Shown: positions 16,908 through 26,357, numbered from the stretch's first letter. The stretch is DNA of 64,000 nt from UBA2784 sp964494625 (GCA_964494625.1 CAZBRT010000001.1:372001-436000); one strand, 5' to 3'. Made by a program: numbers and translations. Notes: generated by a model from the sequence alone, not told the origin.

Positions 16908-18098
16908 GTGGCGCGGCAAACCCATATCTTCACCAGCGAGTCCGTTTCCGAAGGCCATCCCGACAAGGTCTGTGACCGCATCTCGGATGAGGTCGTTGAC
17001 CTGTTCTTCCGCCGCGCGGCCGAAGAAAAAATGGATGCACGCCGCGTGCGGGTCGCCTGCGAGACGCTGGCGACCACCAACCGCGTCGTGATCGCGGGTG
17101 AAACGCGCGGACCCGCCAGCATCACACGCGCTGACGTCATCGACGCCGCACGCAAGGCGATCAAGGACATCGGCTATGCGCAGGAAGGCTTCCACCACGC
17201 CAACGCCAATGTCGAGGTGCTGCTGCACGGCCAGTCCGAGCACATCGCCCAGGGCGTTGACCTTGAGGGGGATAAGGAAGTCGGCGCGGGCGATCAAGGC
17301 ATCATGTTCGGCTATGCGACCGACGAGACGCCTGAATTGATGCCGGCGACGCTGCAATATTCACACAACATCCTCCAGACGCTGGCCAAGGCACGCCATT
17401 CGGGCGCGCGGCCCGAGCTTGAACCTGACGCCAAGAGCCAGGTGACGCTCGCCTATGAAAACGGCAAGCCGGTGCGCGTGCTCAAAATCGTGCTCTCGAC
17501 GCAGCATCGCGAGGGTCTGACGCCCGCTGACGTGATGGCGCTGACGCGGCCTTATGTTGAAGCCGTGTTCCCGCCCGGCCTTGTGACCAAAGAGACCGAA
17601 TGGTTTGTGAACCCCACCGGCAATTTCGTGATCGGCGGGCCGGACGGCGATTGCGGCCTGACCGGGCGCAAGATCATCGTTGATACCTATGGTGGCGCGG
17701 CACCGCATGGCGGCGGCGCGTTCTCGGGCAAGGACCCGACCAAGGTTGACCGCTCGGCGGCCTATGCATGCCGCTATCTGGCCAAGAATGTCGTGGCTGC
17801 GGGCATCTCGTCCAAATGCACGATCCAGATTTCCTACGCGATCGGCGTTGCCAAACCCCTTTCCTTCTATGTCGATCTGCATGGAAAGGGCGAAGTGGAT
17901 GAGGCGAGGCTTGAAAAGCTTCTGCCCGAGATGATGGGCGGGCTGACGCCGCGCGCCATCCGCGAGATGCTTGCCCTCAACAAGCCGATCTATGCGCGCA
18001 CATCGGCCTATGGCCATTTCGGGCGCACGCCGGACAATGACGGCGGCTTCTCGTGGGAGAAGACCGATCTCGCCGGGGCCCTGAAAAAGGCGCTGTGA
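16908..18098 (+). CDS. metK: S-adenosylmethionine synthetase
   Basis: 396 aa from GTG. MetK makes SAM from methionine and ATP. The N-terminal signature FTSESVSEGHPDKVCDRISDE, the ATP-binding DQGIMFGYATDET, and the glycine-rich loop GGAAPHGGGAFSGKDPTKVDRS are all present as separate blocks. The GTG at 16908 is preceded by GGGGGA with 7-nt spacing and gives the usual family N-terminus (ARQTHIFTSESV). It overlaps trmB by 4 bp (GTGA). The HTH–metK–trmB order is common in this class. Confidence 0.97.
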   Translation: MARQTHIFTSESVSEGHPDKVCDRISDEVVDLFFRRAAEEKMDARRVRVACETLATTNRVVIAGETRGPASITRADVIDAARKAIKDIGYAQEGFHHANANVEVLLHGQSEHIAQGVDLEGDKEVGAGDQGIMFGYATDETPELMPATLQYSHNILQTLAKARHSGARPELEPDAKSQVTLAYENGKPVRVLKIVLSTQHREGLTPADVMALTRPYVEAVFPPGLVTKETEWFVNPTGNFVIGGPDGDCGLTGRKIIVDTYGGAAPHGGGAFSGKDPTKVDRSAAYACRYLAKNVVAAGISSKCTIQISYAIGVAKPLSFYVDLHGKGEVDEARLEKLLPEMMGGLTPRAIREMLALNKPIYARTSAYGHFGRTPDNDGGFSWEKTDLAGALKKAL

Positions 18099-18796
18099 GC
18101 CCGGGACCGGACGCAAGCAAGGTCAATCGCCGCATCCTCTATGGACGGCGAAGCGGCCATCGCCTGCGTCCCGCACAGAAAACGCTGCTGGAAGATTTTC
18201 TGCCCGCGATCAGCGTGCCACTGACCGGCGCGCTTCTTCCTGATCAAATGATGAAAGGCGCGCGCGCGACGGTCCTGGAAGTCGGGTTCGGTGGTGGCGA
18301 GAACCTTGCGGCGCGCGCCGCACGTTCGCCTGACACGCTTTTCATCGGCTGCGAGCCCTTCATCAATGGCGTTGTGCGGCTGGCCCAGGAAGCAAAAGCG
18401 CGGGATTTGGCCAATGTGCGCATCCATGCCGATGACGCGCGCGATGTGATCGAGCGGCTGCCGGATGGCTCGGTCGGGCAAGTCTTTGTGCTTTTTCCCG
18501 ATCCCTGGCCCAAGACGCGCCATCACCGGCGCCGGTTCATTTCGCGCGACAACCTTCGCGCCCTTGCCCGCATCGTGAAGCCGGGCGGCCTTTTGATTGT
18601 GGCTACCGACATCAGCGATTACGCGCGCTGGACAATGTGTGAAACGGCGGCTGAAGGCCATTTCGGTTTTATCGCAACCACATCATCCGATTGGCTAAAC
18701 CGGCCCGAGGGCTGGGTCGAGACGCGCTATGAGGCCAAGGCCATTCAGGCGGGGCGCAGGCCCGTTTACCTGCAATTCCGGCGCAAAGGGCCTTGA
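18095..18796 (+). CDS. trmB: tRNA (guanine-N7-)-methyltransferase TrmB
   Basis: 233 aa. TrmB methylates G46 in the tRNA variable loop using SAM. The SAM-binding motif VLEVGFGGGENL and the signature VFVLFPDPWPKTRHHRRRF are clear. The GTG at 18095 overlaps the metK stop codon and has AAGG upstream; an in-frame GTG at 18053 lies within metK and is rejected. Placement directly behind metK couples a SAM-using enzyme to its supplier. Confidence 0.95.
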   Translation: MSPGPDASKVNRRILYGRRSGHRLRPAQKTLLEDFLPAISVPLTGALLPDQMMKGARATVLEVGFGGGENLAARAARSPDTLFIGCEPFINGVVRLAQEAKARDLANVRIHADDARDVIERLPDGSVGQVFVLFPDPWPKTRHHRRRFISRDNLRALARIVKPGGLLIVATDISDYARWTMCETAAEGHFGFIATTSSDWLNRPEGWVETRYEAKAIQAGRRPVYLQFRRKGP

Positions 18797-18880
18797 AACC
18801 TTGCCCGCCTGCGGCTAAACAGCCGCCGTTACAACTTGATCGTCCGATCAGGTGGCGCCGGAAACGGGGCCGCCTTTTTT
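18793..18880 (+). promoter_or_regulatory. rimP operon leader: candidate promoter, hairpin and terminator-like attenuator
   Basis: TTGAAA (18793-18798) and TAAACA (18816-18821) with a 17-bp gap form a plausible promoter. GCGGCT-AAAC-AGCCGC (18811-18826) is a first hairpin. GGTGGCGCC at 18851-18859 pairs with GGGGCCGCC at 18866-18874 (one mismatch) and is followed by six T (18875-18880), a classic intrinsic-terminator shape just 20 bp before rimP. Such a structure in front of rimP–nusA–infB would let NusA-dependent read-through regulate the operon. The structure is seen; the regulatory role is inferred. Confidence 0.6.
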
Positions 18881-18899
18881 GTTACCCGAAGACCTGAAG

Positions 18900-19421
18900 A
18901 TGGCTGACGCCACCGCCATTGCCCGCATGATCGAGCCCGAGGTGAAGCGCCTCGGCTATGAACTCGTGCGCGTGCGGATGATCGGCGGCCCGCAGGCCAC
19001 GCTGCAGATCATGGCCGAGCGTGCGGACGGTACGATGGATGTTGATGATTGCGCGGGATTGTCGCGCGCGATCTCGGACATGCTTGATGTCACCGACCCC
19101 ATCGCGGGCGAGTACACACTTGAAGTCTCGTCGCCCGGCATTGACCGGCCGCTGACGCGCCCGCGCGATTTTGCCGCCCATCAGGGCCATATGGCGCGGG
19201 TCGAAATTGATCCGCCGCTTGACGGCCGCCGCCGCTTCAAGGGCGTGATCGCATCGACCACCGACGACAGCGTGACGCTGGATGCCGGCAAATCCGGCAA
19301 GCCCCTGCTTTTCACCTTTCCCTTTTCATCCATCGCTGAAGCACGACTTGTCCTGACTGATCGCCTGATCGCGGAAAGCCTTGCGCGGCGCAACACCAAA
19401 CCTGCCCAACCGGGTACTTGA
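18900..19421 (+). CDS. rimP: ribosome maturation factor RimP
   Basis: 173 aa. RimP assists 30S subunit maturation. The N-terminal alpha-beta domain has IARMIEPEVKRLGYELVRVRM and the middle has ISDMLDVTDPIAGEYTLEVSSPGIDRPL, the family hallmark; an SH3-like C-terminal domain follows. The ATG at 18900 gives the usual start. A GTG at 18852 in frame lies inside the upstream terminator-like hairpin and is rejected. It opens the nusA operon, with 12 bp to nusA. Confidence 0.94.
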   Translation: MADATAIARMIEPEVKRLGYELVRVRMIGGPQATLQIMAERADGTMDVDDCAGLSRAISDMLDVTDPIAGEYTLEVSSPGIDRPLTRPRDFAAHQGHMARVEIDPPLDGRRRFKGVIASTTDDSVTLDAGKSGKPLLFTFPFSSIAEARLVLTDRLIAESLARRNTKPAQPGT

Positions 19422-19433
19422 GGAGAGACTGCC

Positions 19434-21026
19434 ATGGCCGTCAGCGCCAACAAGCTTGAGCTTCTGCAGATTGCCGATGCGGTCGCACGCGAGAAGTCGA
19501 TCGACCGCCGCATCGTGATCGCCGCAATGGAAGAAGCGATGGCCAAGGCCGCGCGCTCGCGCTACGGCGCATCGTCGGAAATCCAGGCAGAAATCGATCC
19601 CAAGACCGGCGAAACGCGGCTGCACCGCGTGCTGTCGGTGGTTGACGCGGTCGAGAATGACTCAACCCAGATCTCCGTCGAGGAAGCCAAGCGCCGCAAT
19701 CCGGCAGCACAGGCTGGTGACCAGATCCTCGACCAGTTGCCGCCCATCGATTATGGCCGCATCGCCGCCCAGACCGCCAAGCAGGTGATCACCCAGAAAG
19801 TGCGTGATGCCGAGCGTGACCGGCAGTTCGACGAATACAAGGACCGCATCGGCGAGATCGTGCACGGCGTCGTCAAGCGCGCCGAATACGGCAATGTCGT
19901 TGTCGATCTCGGCCGGGCCGAAGGCATCGTGCGGCGCGACGAAGTGCTGCCGCGCGAGAGTTTCCGCACCGGTGACCGCATCCGCGCCTATGTCTATGAC
20001 GTGCGCCGCGAAGCACGCGGTCCGCAGATCTTCCTGTCGCGCACGCATCCCCAGTTCATGGCCCGCCTGTTCGCGCAAGAAGTGCCGGAAATCTATGACG
20101 GCATCATCGAGATCAAGTCGGTTGCCCGCGATCCGGGAAGCCGCGCCAAGATCGCCGTCCTGTCGCGTGACAGCTCGATCGATCCCGTGGGCGCGTGCGT
20201 CGGCATGCGCGGCGCGCGCGTGCAGGCGGTCGTGACCGAATTGCAGGGCGAAAAGATCGACATCATCCAGTGGTCGCCGGATGCGGCCACGTTCATCGTC
20301 AATGCGCTGGCGCCGGCCGAAGTTTCCAAGGTCGTGCTCGACGAGGATGCGGGCCGCATCGATGTCGTCGTGCCCGATGACCAGCTGTCGCTTGCCATCG
20401 GCCGCCGCGGCCAGAATGTGCGTCTGGCCACGCAGCTGACGGGCTGGAACATCGATATCCTGACGGAAGCGGAAGAATCCGAGCGCCGCCAGAAAGAATT
20501 CAATTCGCGCACGGCGATGTTTGTCGAGGCGCTCGATGTGGACGAAGTGCTGGCGCAGCTTTTGGCCTCGGAAGGTTTTGCCAGCGTCGAGGAAGTCGCC
20601 TTTGTCGCCATCGACGAGATCAGGGGCATTTCCGGCCTTGACGAGGATACCGCTGACGAGCTCCAGCGCCGCGCGCAGGATTATGTGGAGCGCATCAACC
20701 GTGCGTTCGCCGAAAAGCGCCGCGCGCTTGGCGTACTTGACGAGGTGGGCGAGGTTGAAGGCGTCACGCCGGCGATGCTGGCAGCGCTTGGCGAGAACGG
20801 CATCAAGTCGGTCGAGGACCTTGCAGGCTGCGCGTCGGATGATTTGATCGGTTATGACGAAGTGAAAGACGGCCAGAAGGCCCGCGTGCCGGGCTATTTC
20901 GACGGCATCACTGTCTCACGCCCCGAAGCCGAAGCCATTGTCATGGCCGCGCGCGTCAAGGCGGGATGGATTGAAGCCACCGAAGAAGTGGTTGAAGCGG
21001 ATGCAGAAGCAGGAGAGGAAGCCTGA
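19434..21026 (+). CDS. nusA: transcription termination/antitermination protein NusA
   Basis: 530 aa. NusA binds RNA polymerase and nascent RNA and controls pausing, termination and antitermination. In order: N-terminal RNAP-binding domain (1-~130), S1 domain (~135-200, GEIVHGVVKRAEYGNVVVDL), KH1 and KH2 (~200-350, with CVGMRGARVQAVV and LAIGRRGQNVRLA), then two helix-hairpin-helix-like C-terminal repeats, and a short acidic tail. Length fits the family. The next gene starts on a CTG that overlaps its stop. Confidence 0.97.
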   Translation: MAVSANKLELLQIADAVAREKSIDRRIVIAAMEEAMAKAARSRYGASSEIQAEIDPKTGETRLHRVLSVVDAVENDSTQISVEEAKRRNPAAQAGDQILDQLPPIDYGRIAAQTAKQVITQKVRDAERDRQFDEYKDRIGEIVHGVVKRAEYGNVVVDLGRAEGIVRRDEVLPRESFRTGDRIRAYVYDVRREARGPQIFLSRTHPQFMARLFAQEVPEIYDGIIEIKSVARDPGSRAKIAVLSRDSSIDPVGACVGMRGARVQAVVTELQGEKIDIIQWSPDAATFIVNALAPAEVSKVVLDEDAGRIDVVVPDDQLSLAIGRRGQNVRLATQLTGWNIDILTEAEESERRQKEFNSRTAMFVEALDVDEVLAQLLASEGFASVEEVAFVAIDEIRGISGLDEDTADELQRRAQDYVERINRAFAEKRRALGVLDEVGEVEGVTPAMLAALGENGIKSVEDLAGCASDDLIGYDEVKDGQKARVPGYFDGITVSRPEAEAIVMAARVKAGWIEATEEVVEADAEAGEEA

Positions 21027-21748
21027 CGGACGCACCCCTCCCCACCGACAAGGCCGATGACGGGCCGGAACGACGCTGCATTGCCAGCGGCGAGGCCAAG
21101 CCACAGGCTGAAATGGTGCGCTTTGTCATCGGGCCGGGTGATGTCGTCGTTCCCGACATTGCGGGAAAACTTCCCGGCCGCGGCCTTTGGGTGACAGCGC
21201 GGCGCGAAGCGGTTGATCTTGCGGTCAAAAAACAGGCTTTCGCCAGGGCGGCCAAGGCCAAAGCTCTGGCCGACCCCGCGCTTTCGGCCCAGGTCGAGGC
21301 GCTGTTGCGCCGCTCGGTCCTGTCGCTCCTTGGCTTTGCCCGCAAGGCCGGGGCCCTGATCCAGGGCTATGACAAGGTGAAGGGCCTTCTGGCCGAACCC
21401 AATGCAAAGTCGGTGATTTGCGCCCTCATCGAAGCCCGGGACGGCGCCCAAGACGGGCGGAAATCGATCCTGGCCAAAGCCCGCGCCATGTCGTTTCCCG
21501 TACCCGTCATCGGGTGCCTTTCGGCGGCGGAATTGTCCATGGCCTTGGGGCTTGAACATGTGATACATGCCGCCCTCGCGCCAAGGCGGGCGGATGCCAA
21601 GGGATTGGTACGCCGCATCCTTGACGAAACATCGCGTTTATCAGGCTTTACGGCGCTTGTTCCCGAAGACTGGGTTCCCAAAGACGGGGCGCCCGACACT
21701 CTGGTTCCGGCTGTCCGGCCAAGCCCACAGATAGTTGAGAAGGCATGA
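21023..21748 (+). CDS. YlxR-like (DUF448) RNA-binding protein with L7Ae-like C-terminus, CTG start
   Basis: 241 aa if read from CTG at 21023. The family sits between nusA and infB. The conserved DUF448 motif ERRCIASGEAKPQAEMVRFV is at residues ~16-35, and an L7Ae/ribosomal-like domain follows from ~95 (LLRRSVLSLLGFARKAGALI). The reading frame is closed by TGA at 20993-20995 and has no ATG, GTG or TTG before the motif. The CTG at 21023-21025 overlaps the nusA stop (CTGA) and has AGGAGAGG at 21011-21018. The first ATG (21113) would cut off the motif. The C-terminus overlaps infB by 4 bp. Confidence 0.85.
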   Translation: MTDAPLPTDKADDGPERRCIASGEAKPQAEMVRFVIGPGDVVVPDIAGKLPGRGLWVTARREAVDLAVKKQAFARAAKAKALADPALSAQVEALLRRSVLSLLGFARKAGALIQGYDKVKGLLAEPNAKSVICALIEARDGAQDGRKSILAKARAMSFPVPVIGCLSAAELSMALGLEHVIHAALAPRRADAKGLVRRILDETSRLSGFTALVPEDWVPKDGAPDTLVPAVRPSPQIVEKA

Positions 21749-24675
21749 CGGATACGAAGGATACCGGCGGCAAGACATTGCATGTCGGAGGGACCAAGAC
21801 GCTGAGCCTCAAGCGCCCTGCCGATGCCGGCACGGTGCGCCAGAGCTTTTCGCACGGCCGCACCAAAGTGGTCGAAGTCGAAAAGAAGCGCGCGCGCGTG
21901 GTTACGCCCGGCAAAGAGCCCGCTCCCGCCAAGCCTGCCGCTGCCCCGCCCGCCAATCCCAATGTCACGCCCGCACAGGCCGCCGCCGTCAAGGCAGCTC
22001 TGGCACAGGCTGAGGCCGATGCCGCCGCAAAGGCCGCCGCTGCCGCTGCCGCGCAGGTGGAAGCCGATGCGCGTCAGCAGAAAGCGGACGAAGCCGCCCG
22101 TGAAGCGGCTGCAACCGCCAAGGCCGCAGAGCCTGAAGCTGAAGTGGCGCCGCCTGCAGCTGTTGCAGCTCCCGTTGCTCCTGTGGCCAGGGATGCCGCT
22201 GCGCCCATTTTGCGCAGCCCCGCAGCTGCGTCCGCCCGCAACGCAACGCGTGCACCGGCAAGTGCCGCTGCCGCGCCCGCACCTGCCGCCGCGCGCGGCA
22301 CTGCCGAGCCGCGCGCCAAGCGGCCCGAGCCGCTTCGTGCCGGTGAACCCGCACGCGCGCCTGCGGCCGGTGGCCGTCAGGGCATGGTGCTGCGCACGCT
22401 GACCGAAGAAGAAAAGGCCGCGCGCAACCGCGCGCTCGGCAACGCCAAGATTGCCGAAACCGAAGCGCGCAAGCGCGCCGAAGAAGAAGCCAAGCGCCGC
22501 GTCGAAGACGATGAGCGCATGCGCCGCGAGAAAGAAGCCTCCGAGAAGCGCAAGGTCGAGGAAGACGCGCGCAAGGCGACCGAAGACGAAGCACGCCGCC
22601 GCTCGGAAGTCGAAGTCGCGCGCCGGACAGAGATCGAACGCCGCGCGGCCATCGTCACCGATGGCGGCAAGGTTGCCCTGACCGATGATGATGATTTCGG
22701 CAGCCGCCGCGGACGGCCCGGCACGAAAGCCCCGCCCAAGCCTGTCGCACCCGTACGGCCCGCGCGCACGAACGAGCGCCGCCGCGACGGCAAGCTGACC
22801 GTCACCAAGGCGCTTGGCTCGGATGAAGAGCGTCAGCGTTCGCTCGCTGCCTTCCGCCGCCATACCCAGCGCATGGTGCAGAAGGCGCATGGCCAGCCGC
22901 AGCAGGCCGCCGCCGTCGCGCCGCGCGAGGTCGTCATTCCCGAGGCCATCACGGTCAGCGACCTTGCCAACCGCATGGCGCGCCGCGCGGTTGATGTCAT
23001 CAAGGTCCTGATGAAGAACGGCATCATGGCCGTCATCAATACGTCGCTGGATGCCGATACCGCCCAGCTTGTCGCCGAGGAATTCGGCCACACCGTCAAG
23101 CGCGTTGCCGAGTCCGACGTGCTGGAAGGCCTGTCGGGCGCTGCTGATGATGCCGGTTTGCTGCGTCCGCGCGCGCCGGTCGTCACCATCATGGGCCATG
23201 TCGATCACGGCAAGACGTCGCTGCTTGATGCCCTGCGCGCCACCGACGTGGCTGCAGGCGAGGCCGGCGGCATCACCCAGCATATCGGCGCCTATCAGGT
23301 GAAGATGGCAAGTGGTGGCAAGATCACGTTCCTTGACACGCCGGGTCACGCCGCCTTCACCGCCATGCGTTCGCGCGGTGCCAAGGTGACAGACATCGTG
23401 GTCCTGGTGGTTGCCGCCGATGACGGCGTGATGCCCCAGACCATCGAGGCGATCGCGCATGCCCGCGCCGCCAAGGTTCCGATCATTGTTGCCATCAACA
23501 AGATGGACAAGCCCGACGCCAATCCCGACCGGGTGCGCAACGAGTTGCTGTCGCACGAGATCGTCACCGAGCATAACGGCGGCGACGTGATCTCGGTTGA
23601 GGTCTCGGCGATCAAGAAAATCAACCTCGACAAGCTGGAAGAGGCAATCCTTCTCCAGGCCGAGGTGCTGGAACTGAGAGCCAATCCTGACCGCCCGGCC
23701 GAAGGCGCGGTTGTCGAAGCCAAGCTCGACAAGGGCCGTGGCCCCGTTGCAACCGTGCTGATCCAGCGCGGCACGATCAAGGTCGGCGATATCGTCGTGG
23801 CCGGTTCGGAATGGGGCCGCGTGCGCGCCCTTGTTTCCTATCGCGGCGAGACCATGCCGTCGGCGGGTCCGTCCGAGCCTGTCGAGGTTCTGGGCCTTAC
23901 CGGCACGCCGGAAGCGGGTGATGACCTTGCGGTCGTCACGTCCGAAGCGCGTGCGCGCGAAATTGTCGATTACCGCCAGCGCAAGCGCCGTGAGGGCCGT
24001 GCGCAGGCTGCTGCCCGCACGACGATGGAGCAGCTGCTCAAGGACCGCAAGGAAGGCGAGCGCAAGCTTCTGCCCATCGTCATCAAGGGCGACGTGCAGG
24101 GTTCTGTCGAAGCGATTGCCGCTGCCCTGCACCAATTGACCACTGACGAAGTGGGCGTGCAGGTGCTGCACTCAGCTGTCGGCGGCGTGACCGAATCCGA
24201 TGTCGTCCTGTCGCAGGCTTCGGGGGCCACGATCATCGCGTTCAATGTGCGTGCGCACGCGGAAGCCCGCGAGCGTGCCAAGCGCGATGGTGTGGACATC
24301 CGCTATTACGCGATCATCTACAACATCATCGATGACATCAAAGCCGCGATGGGCGGGCTCCTGTCGCCGGTGATCCGCGAGACGTTCCTTGGCAATGCCG
24401 AGATCCTCGAGGTCTTCAACATCTCGAAGGTCGGCAAGGTTGCGGGCTGCAAGGTGGTCGATGGCGTAGTGCGGCGCGGCGCGAAAGTGCGCCTCATCCG
24501 CGACAAGATCGTCATCCACGAAGGCAAGCTTTCGACGCTCAAGCGCTTCAAGGACGAGGTCAAGGAAGTGCAGAAGGGCTTTGAATGCGGCATGGCATTC
24601 GAGACCTATCAGGACATGCAGTCCGGCGACATCATCGAGTGCTTTGATGTCGAGACCGTCCAGCGCACGCTGTAA
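21745..24675 (+). CDS. infB: translation initiation factor IF-2
   Basis: 976 aa. IF-2 is the GTPase that places initiator tRNA in the P site and joins the subunits. The long N-terminal part (1-~400) is Ala/Lys/Glu/Arg-rich with coiled-coil-like stretches at ~210-300. The G1 motif GHVDHGKT is at 484-491, with DTPGHAAF (G3) and INKMDKPDANP (G4) following; domains II-IV complete the protein, ending in TYQDMQSGDIIECFDVETVQRTL read in part. It overlaps the ylxR-like gene by 4 bp and is followed by an unusual sulfotransferase gene. Confidence 0.97.
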   Translation: MTDTKDTGGKTLHVGGTKTLSLKRPADAGTVRQSFSHGRTKVVEVEKKRARVVTPGKEPAPAKPAAAPPANPNVTPAQAAAVKAALAQAEADAAAKAAAAAAAQVEADARQQKADEAAREAAATAKAAEPEAEVAPPAAVAAPVAPVARDAAAPILRSPAAASARNATRAPASAAAAPAPAAARGTAEPRAKRPEPLRAGEPARAPAAGGRQGMVLRTLTEEEKAARNRALGNAKIAETEARKRAEEEAKRRVEDDERMRREKEASEKRKVEEDARKATEDEARRRSEVEVARRTEIERRAAIVTDGGKVALTDDDDFGSRRGRPGTKAPPKPVAPVRPARTNERRRDGKLTVTKALGSDEERQRSLAAFRRHTQRMVQKAHGQPQQAAAVAPREVVIPEAITVSDLANRMARRAVDVIKVLMKNGIMAVINTSLDADTAQLVAEEFGHTVKRVAESDVLEGLSGAADDAGLLRPRAPVVTIMGHVDHGKTSLLDALRATDVAAGEAGGITQHIGAYQVKMASGGKITFLDTPGHAAFTAMRSRGAKVTDIVVLVVAADDGVMPQTIEAIAHARAAKVPIIVAINKMDKPDANPDRVRNELLSHEIVTEHNGGDVISVEVSAIKKINLDKLEEAILLQAEVLELRANPDRPAEGAVVEAKLDKGRGPVATVLIQRGTIKVGDIVVAGSEWGRVRALVSYRGETMPSAGPSEPVEVLGLTGTPEAGDDLAVVTSEARAREIVDYRQRKRREGRAQAAARTTMEQLLKDRKEGERKLLPIVIKGDVQGSVEAIAAALHQLTTDEVGVQVLHSAVGGVTESDVVLSQASGATIIAFNVRAHAEARERAKRDGVDIRYYAIIYNIIDDIKAAMGGLLSPVIRETFLGNAEILEVFNISKVGKVAGCKVVDGVVRRGAKVRLIRDKIVIHEGKLSTLKRFKDEVKEVQKGFECGMAFETYQDMQSGDIIECFDVETVQRTL

Positions 24676-24732
24676 GGCATGAGGGCGGTTAGGGGCCACT
24701 TGCCCCTGCCCGCGCCTGGCGGAGACAGGATC

Positions 24733-26349
24733 ATGAACGCACAGCTTGAACGCGAGGCGCAGATGGCGGCAGCCGCCATCGAGCGCGGCGATCTGGACGG
24801 CGGCATCCGCATGGCGGACGCGATCCTCAAGCGCCATCCCGACGAACCCAACGCGTTGATGGTCAAGGCGCTGGCCGCCCTCAGGCGTTCGGATTTTGCG
24901 GGTGCGCAGCCTTTGCTGCGGCGTGCGGTCGAAGCTCATCCTGAGCACGTGTACGCGTGGAACAATCTCGGCATTGTCGAGCGCAGGCTCGGCAATCTGG
25001 ATGCCGCGCGGCAGGCCTTCTCGGAGGCCATCCGCATTTATCCGGCGTTCGGTGCCGCCTTGCGCAATTGCGGCAATCTTCTTGTCGATATGGGCGAACG
25101 TAATCTCGCCATCGATCATTTCCAGGCTGCGCATATTGCCGAGCCCAAATCGGCCGAGCCGCTCGCGGCCCTTGCCTCCATCGCGCTCTCGGCCAACAAG
25201 CTGGAAGACGCGCGGGCTTTCGCCAACCTGGCACTGGAGCGTGATCCCGGCCACTTCAATGCGGGCCTGATGGTCGCGCGGGCAGATCTTCAGTCTGATG
25301 CTCACGCCGCCGCAAAGACGCGGCTTGAAGAAATGGCAAGGCGCCCCGGCCTTTCCGGCCGCAACCGCGCGCTTGTGCATGGGCTATTGGGTCAGGCGCT
25401 GGACGCAATGGGCGACCATGACGCCGCCTATAATGCTTTCGAGGCCGCCAATGCCGCCCTTGTGCCGCTGGCGATGAGCTATGCGCAAGGCGGTCATGTC
25501 ATCGACACTGATCACCTGACCAAGCTGGCGAAAGCGCTTGATGCGCCCTTCCCCGCGACAGCCCGTGTGCAAACCGACGGTTTGCCGCCGGACCCCGTGT
25601 TCCTTGTCGGCTTCCCGCGCTCGGGCACAACATTGCTTGACCAGATACTGGCCTCGCATCCCGACATTGCCACGCTCGAAGAGGTGGACAATCTTGGCCA
25701 TGTGACGGGCAAGCTTCTGGAGGGGGCCGACGTGCTTGCACGCATCGCAGCCCTTACGTCCGCCGACATCGACGCAATGCGCAAGAACTACTGGGAACGC
25801 GTGCGATCAAACCGGCGCCATGACGCGACGCGTCCCGTCTTCATCGACAAGCTGCCGATGAATGCCACGCTTCTGGCTGCCGTCGCCGCGATTTTCCCGC
25901 AGGCGCGCGTCATCTTCGCGCTGCGTGATCCGCGCGATGCGGTCCTGAGCTGCTTCCAGCAGACTTTCGAGATGACAGGGGCGACCATCCACTTCCTGTC
26001 GCTTTCAACCGCAGCCCAGCTCTATGACGCGACCATGCAGCTGATGCGGGTACACGAGAATCACCTGCCCATCCCGGTCAAGCGCGTGCGCTATGAAGAT
26101 GTGACCGCGCGCTTTGACCGCACGATTGCCGATGTGCTCGGCTTCCTTGGCCTTGCCTGGTCGGAGAATGTGCGCAATTTCACCGAGACGGCGCGCAGCC
26201 GCCCCATCGGCACGCCGAGCGCGCCGCAGGTGATGCGTCCCCTCTATTCAACGTCAGCCGGCAAATGGCGCAACTATGCCAAGCCCTTGCGCGAGACGCG
26301 CAAGCTGCTTGATCCGTGGGCGGAAGCCTTCGGCTATCCGGTGGATTGA
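24733..26349 (+). CDS. TPR-repeat sulfotransferase-family protein
   Basis: 538 aa. The N-terminal half (1-~270) is built of tetratricopeptide repeats (for example VYAWNNLGIVERRLGNLDAA). The C-terminal half is a sulfotransferase fold: the 5'-phosphosulfate loop FPRSGTT at 294-300 and the 3'-phosphate motif FALRDPRDAVLSC near 395-407. Such enzymes transfer sulfate from PAPS; the target here is unknown (protein tyrosine or a glycan are possible). No signal peptide is visible, so it likely acts in the cytoplasm or on the membrane's inner face. It lies between infB and rbfA, 57 bp after infB, with GGAGA 8 nt before the ATG. Confidence 0.88.
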   Translation: MNAQLEREAQMAAAAIERGDLDGGIRMADAILKRHPDEPNALMVKALAALRRSDFAGAQPLLRRAVEAHPEHVYAWNNLGIVERRLGNLDAARQAFSEAIRIYPAFGAALRNCGNLLVDMGERNLAIDHFQAAHIAEPKSAEPLAALASIALSANKLEDARAFANLALERDPGHFNAGLMVARADLQSDAHAAAKTRLEEMARRPGLSGRNRALVHGLLGQALDAMGDHDAAYNAFEAANAALVPLAMSYAQGGHVIDTDHLTKLAKALDAPFPATARVQTDGLPPDPVFLVGFPRSGTTLLDQILASHPDIATLEEVDNLGHVTGKLLEGADVLARIAALTSADIDAMRKNYWERVRSNRRHDATRPVFIDKLPMNATLLAAVAAIFPQARVIFALRDPRDAVLSCFQQTFEMTGATIHFLSLSTAAQLYDATMQLMRVHENHLPIPVKRVRYEDVTARFDRTIADVLGFLGLAWSENVRNFTETARSRPIGTPSAPQVMRPLYSTSAGKWRNYAKPLRETRKLLDPWAEAFGYPVD

Positions 26350-26357
26350 GGGACAAC

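Noticed and set aside
21367..24171. Very long open frame (934 codons) on the minus strand across infB
   Set aside because: It is antisense to the certain infB gene, is His/Arg/Gly-rich without any domain, and is the expected mirror of high-GC codon use.
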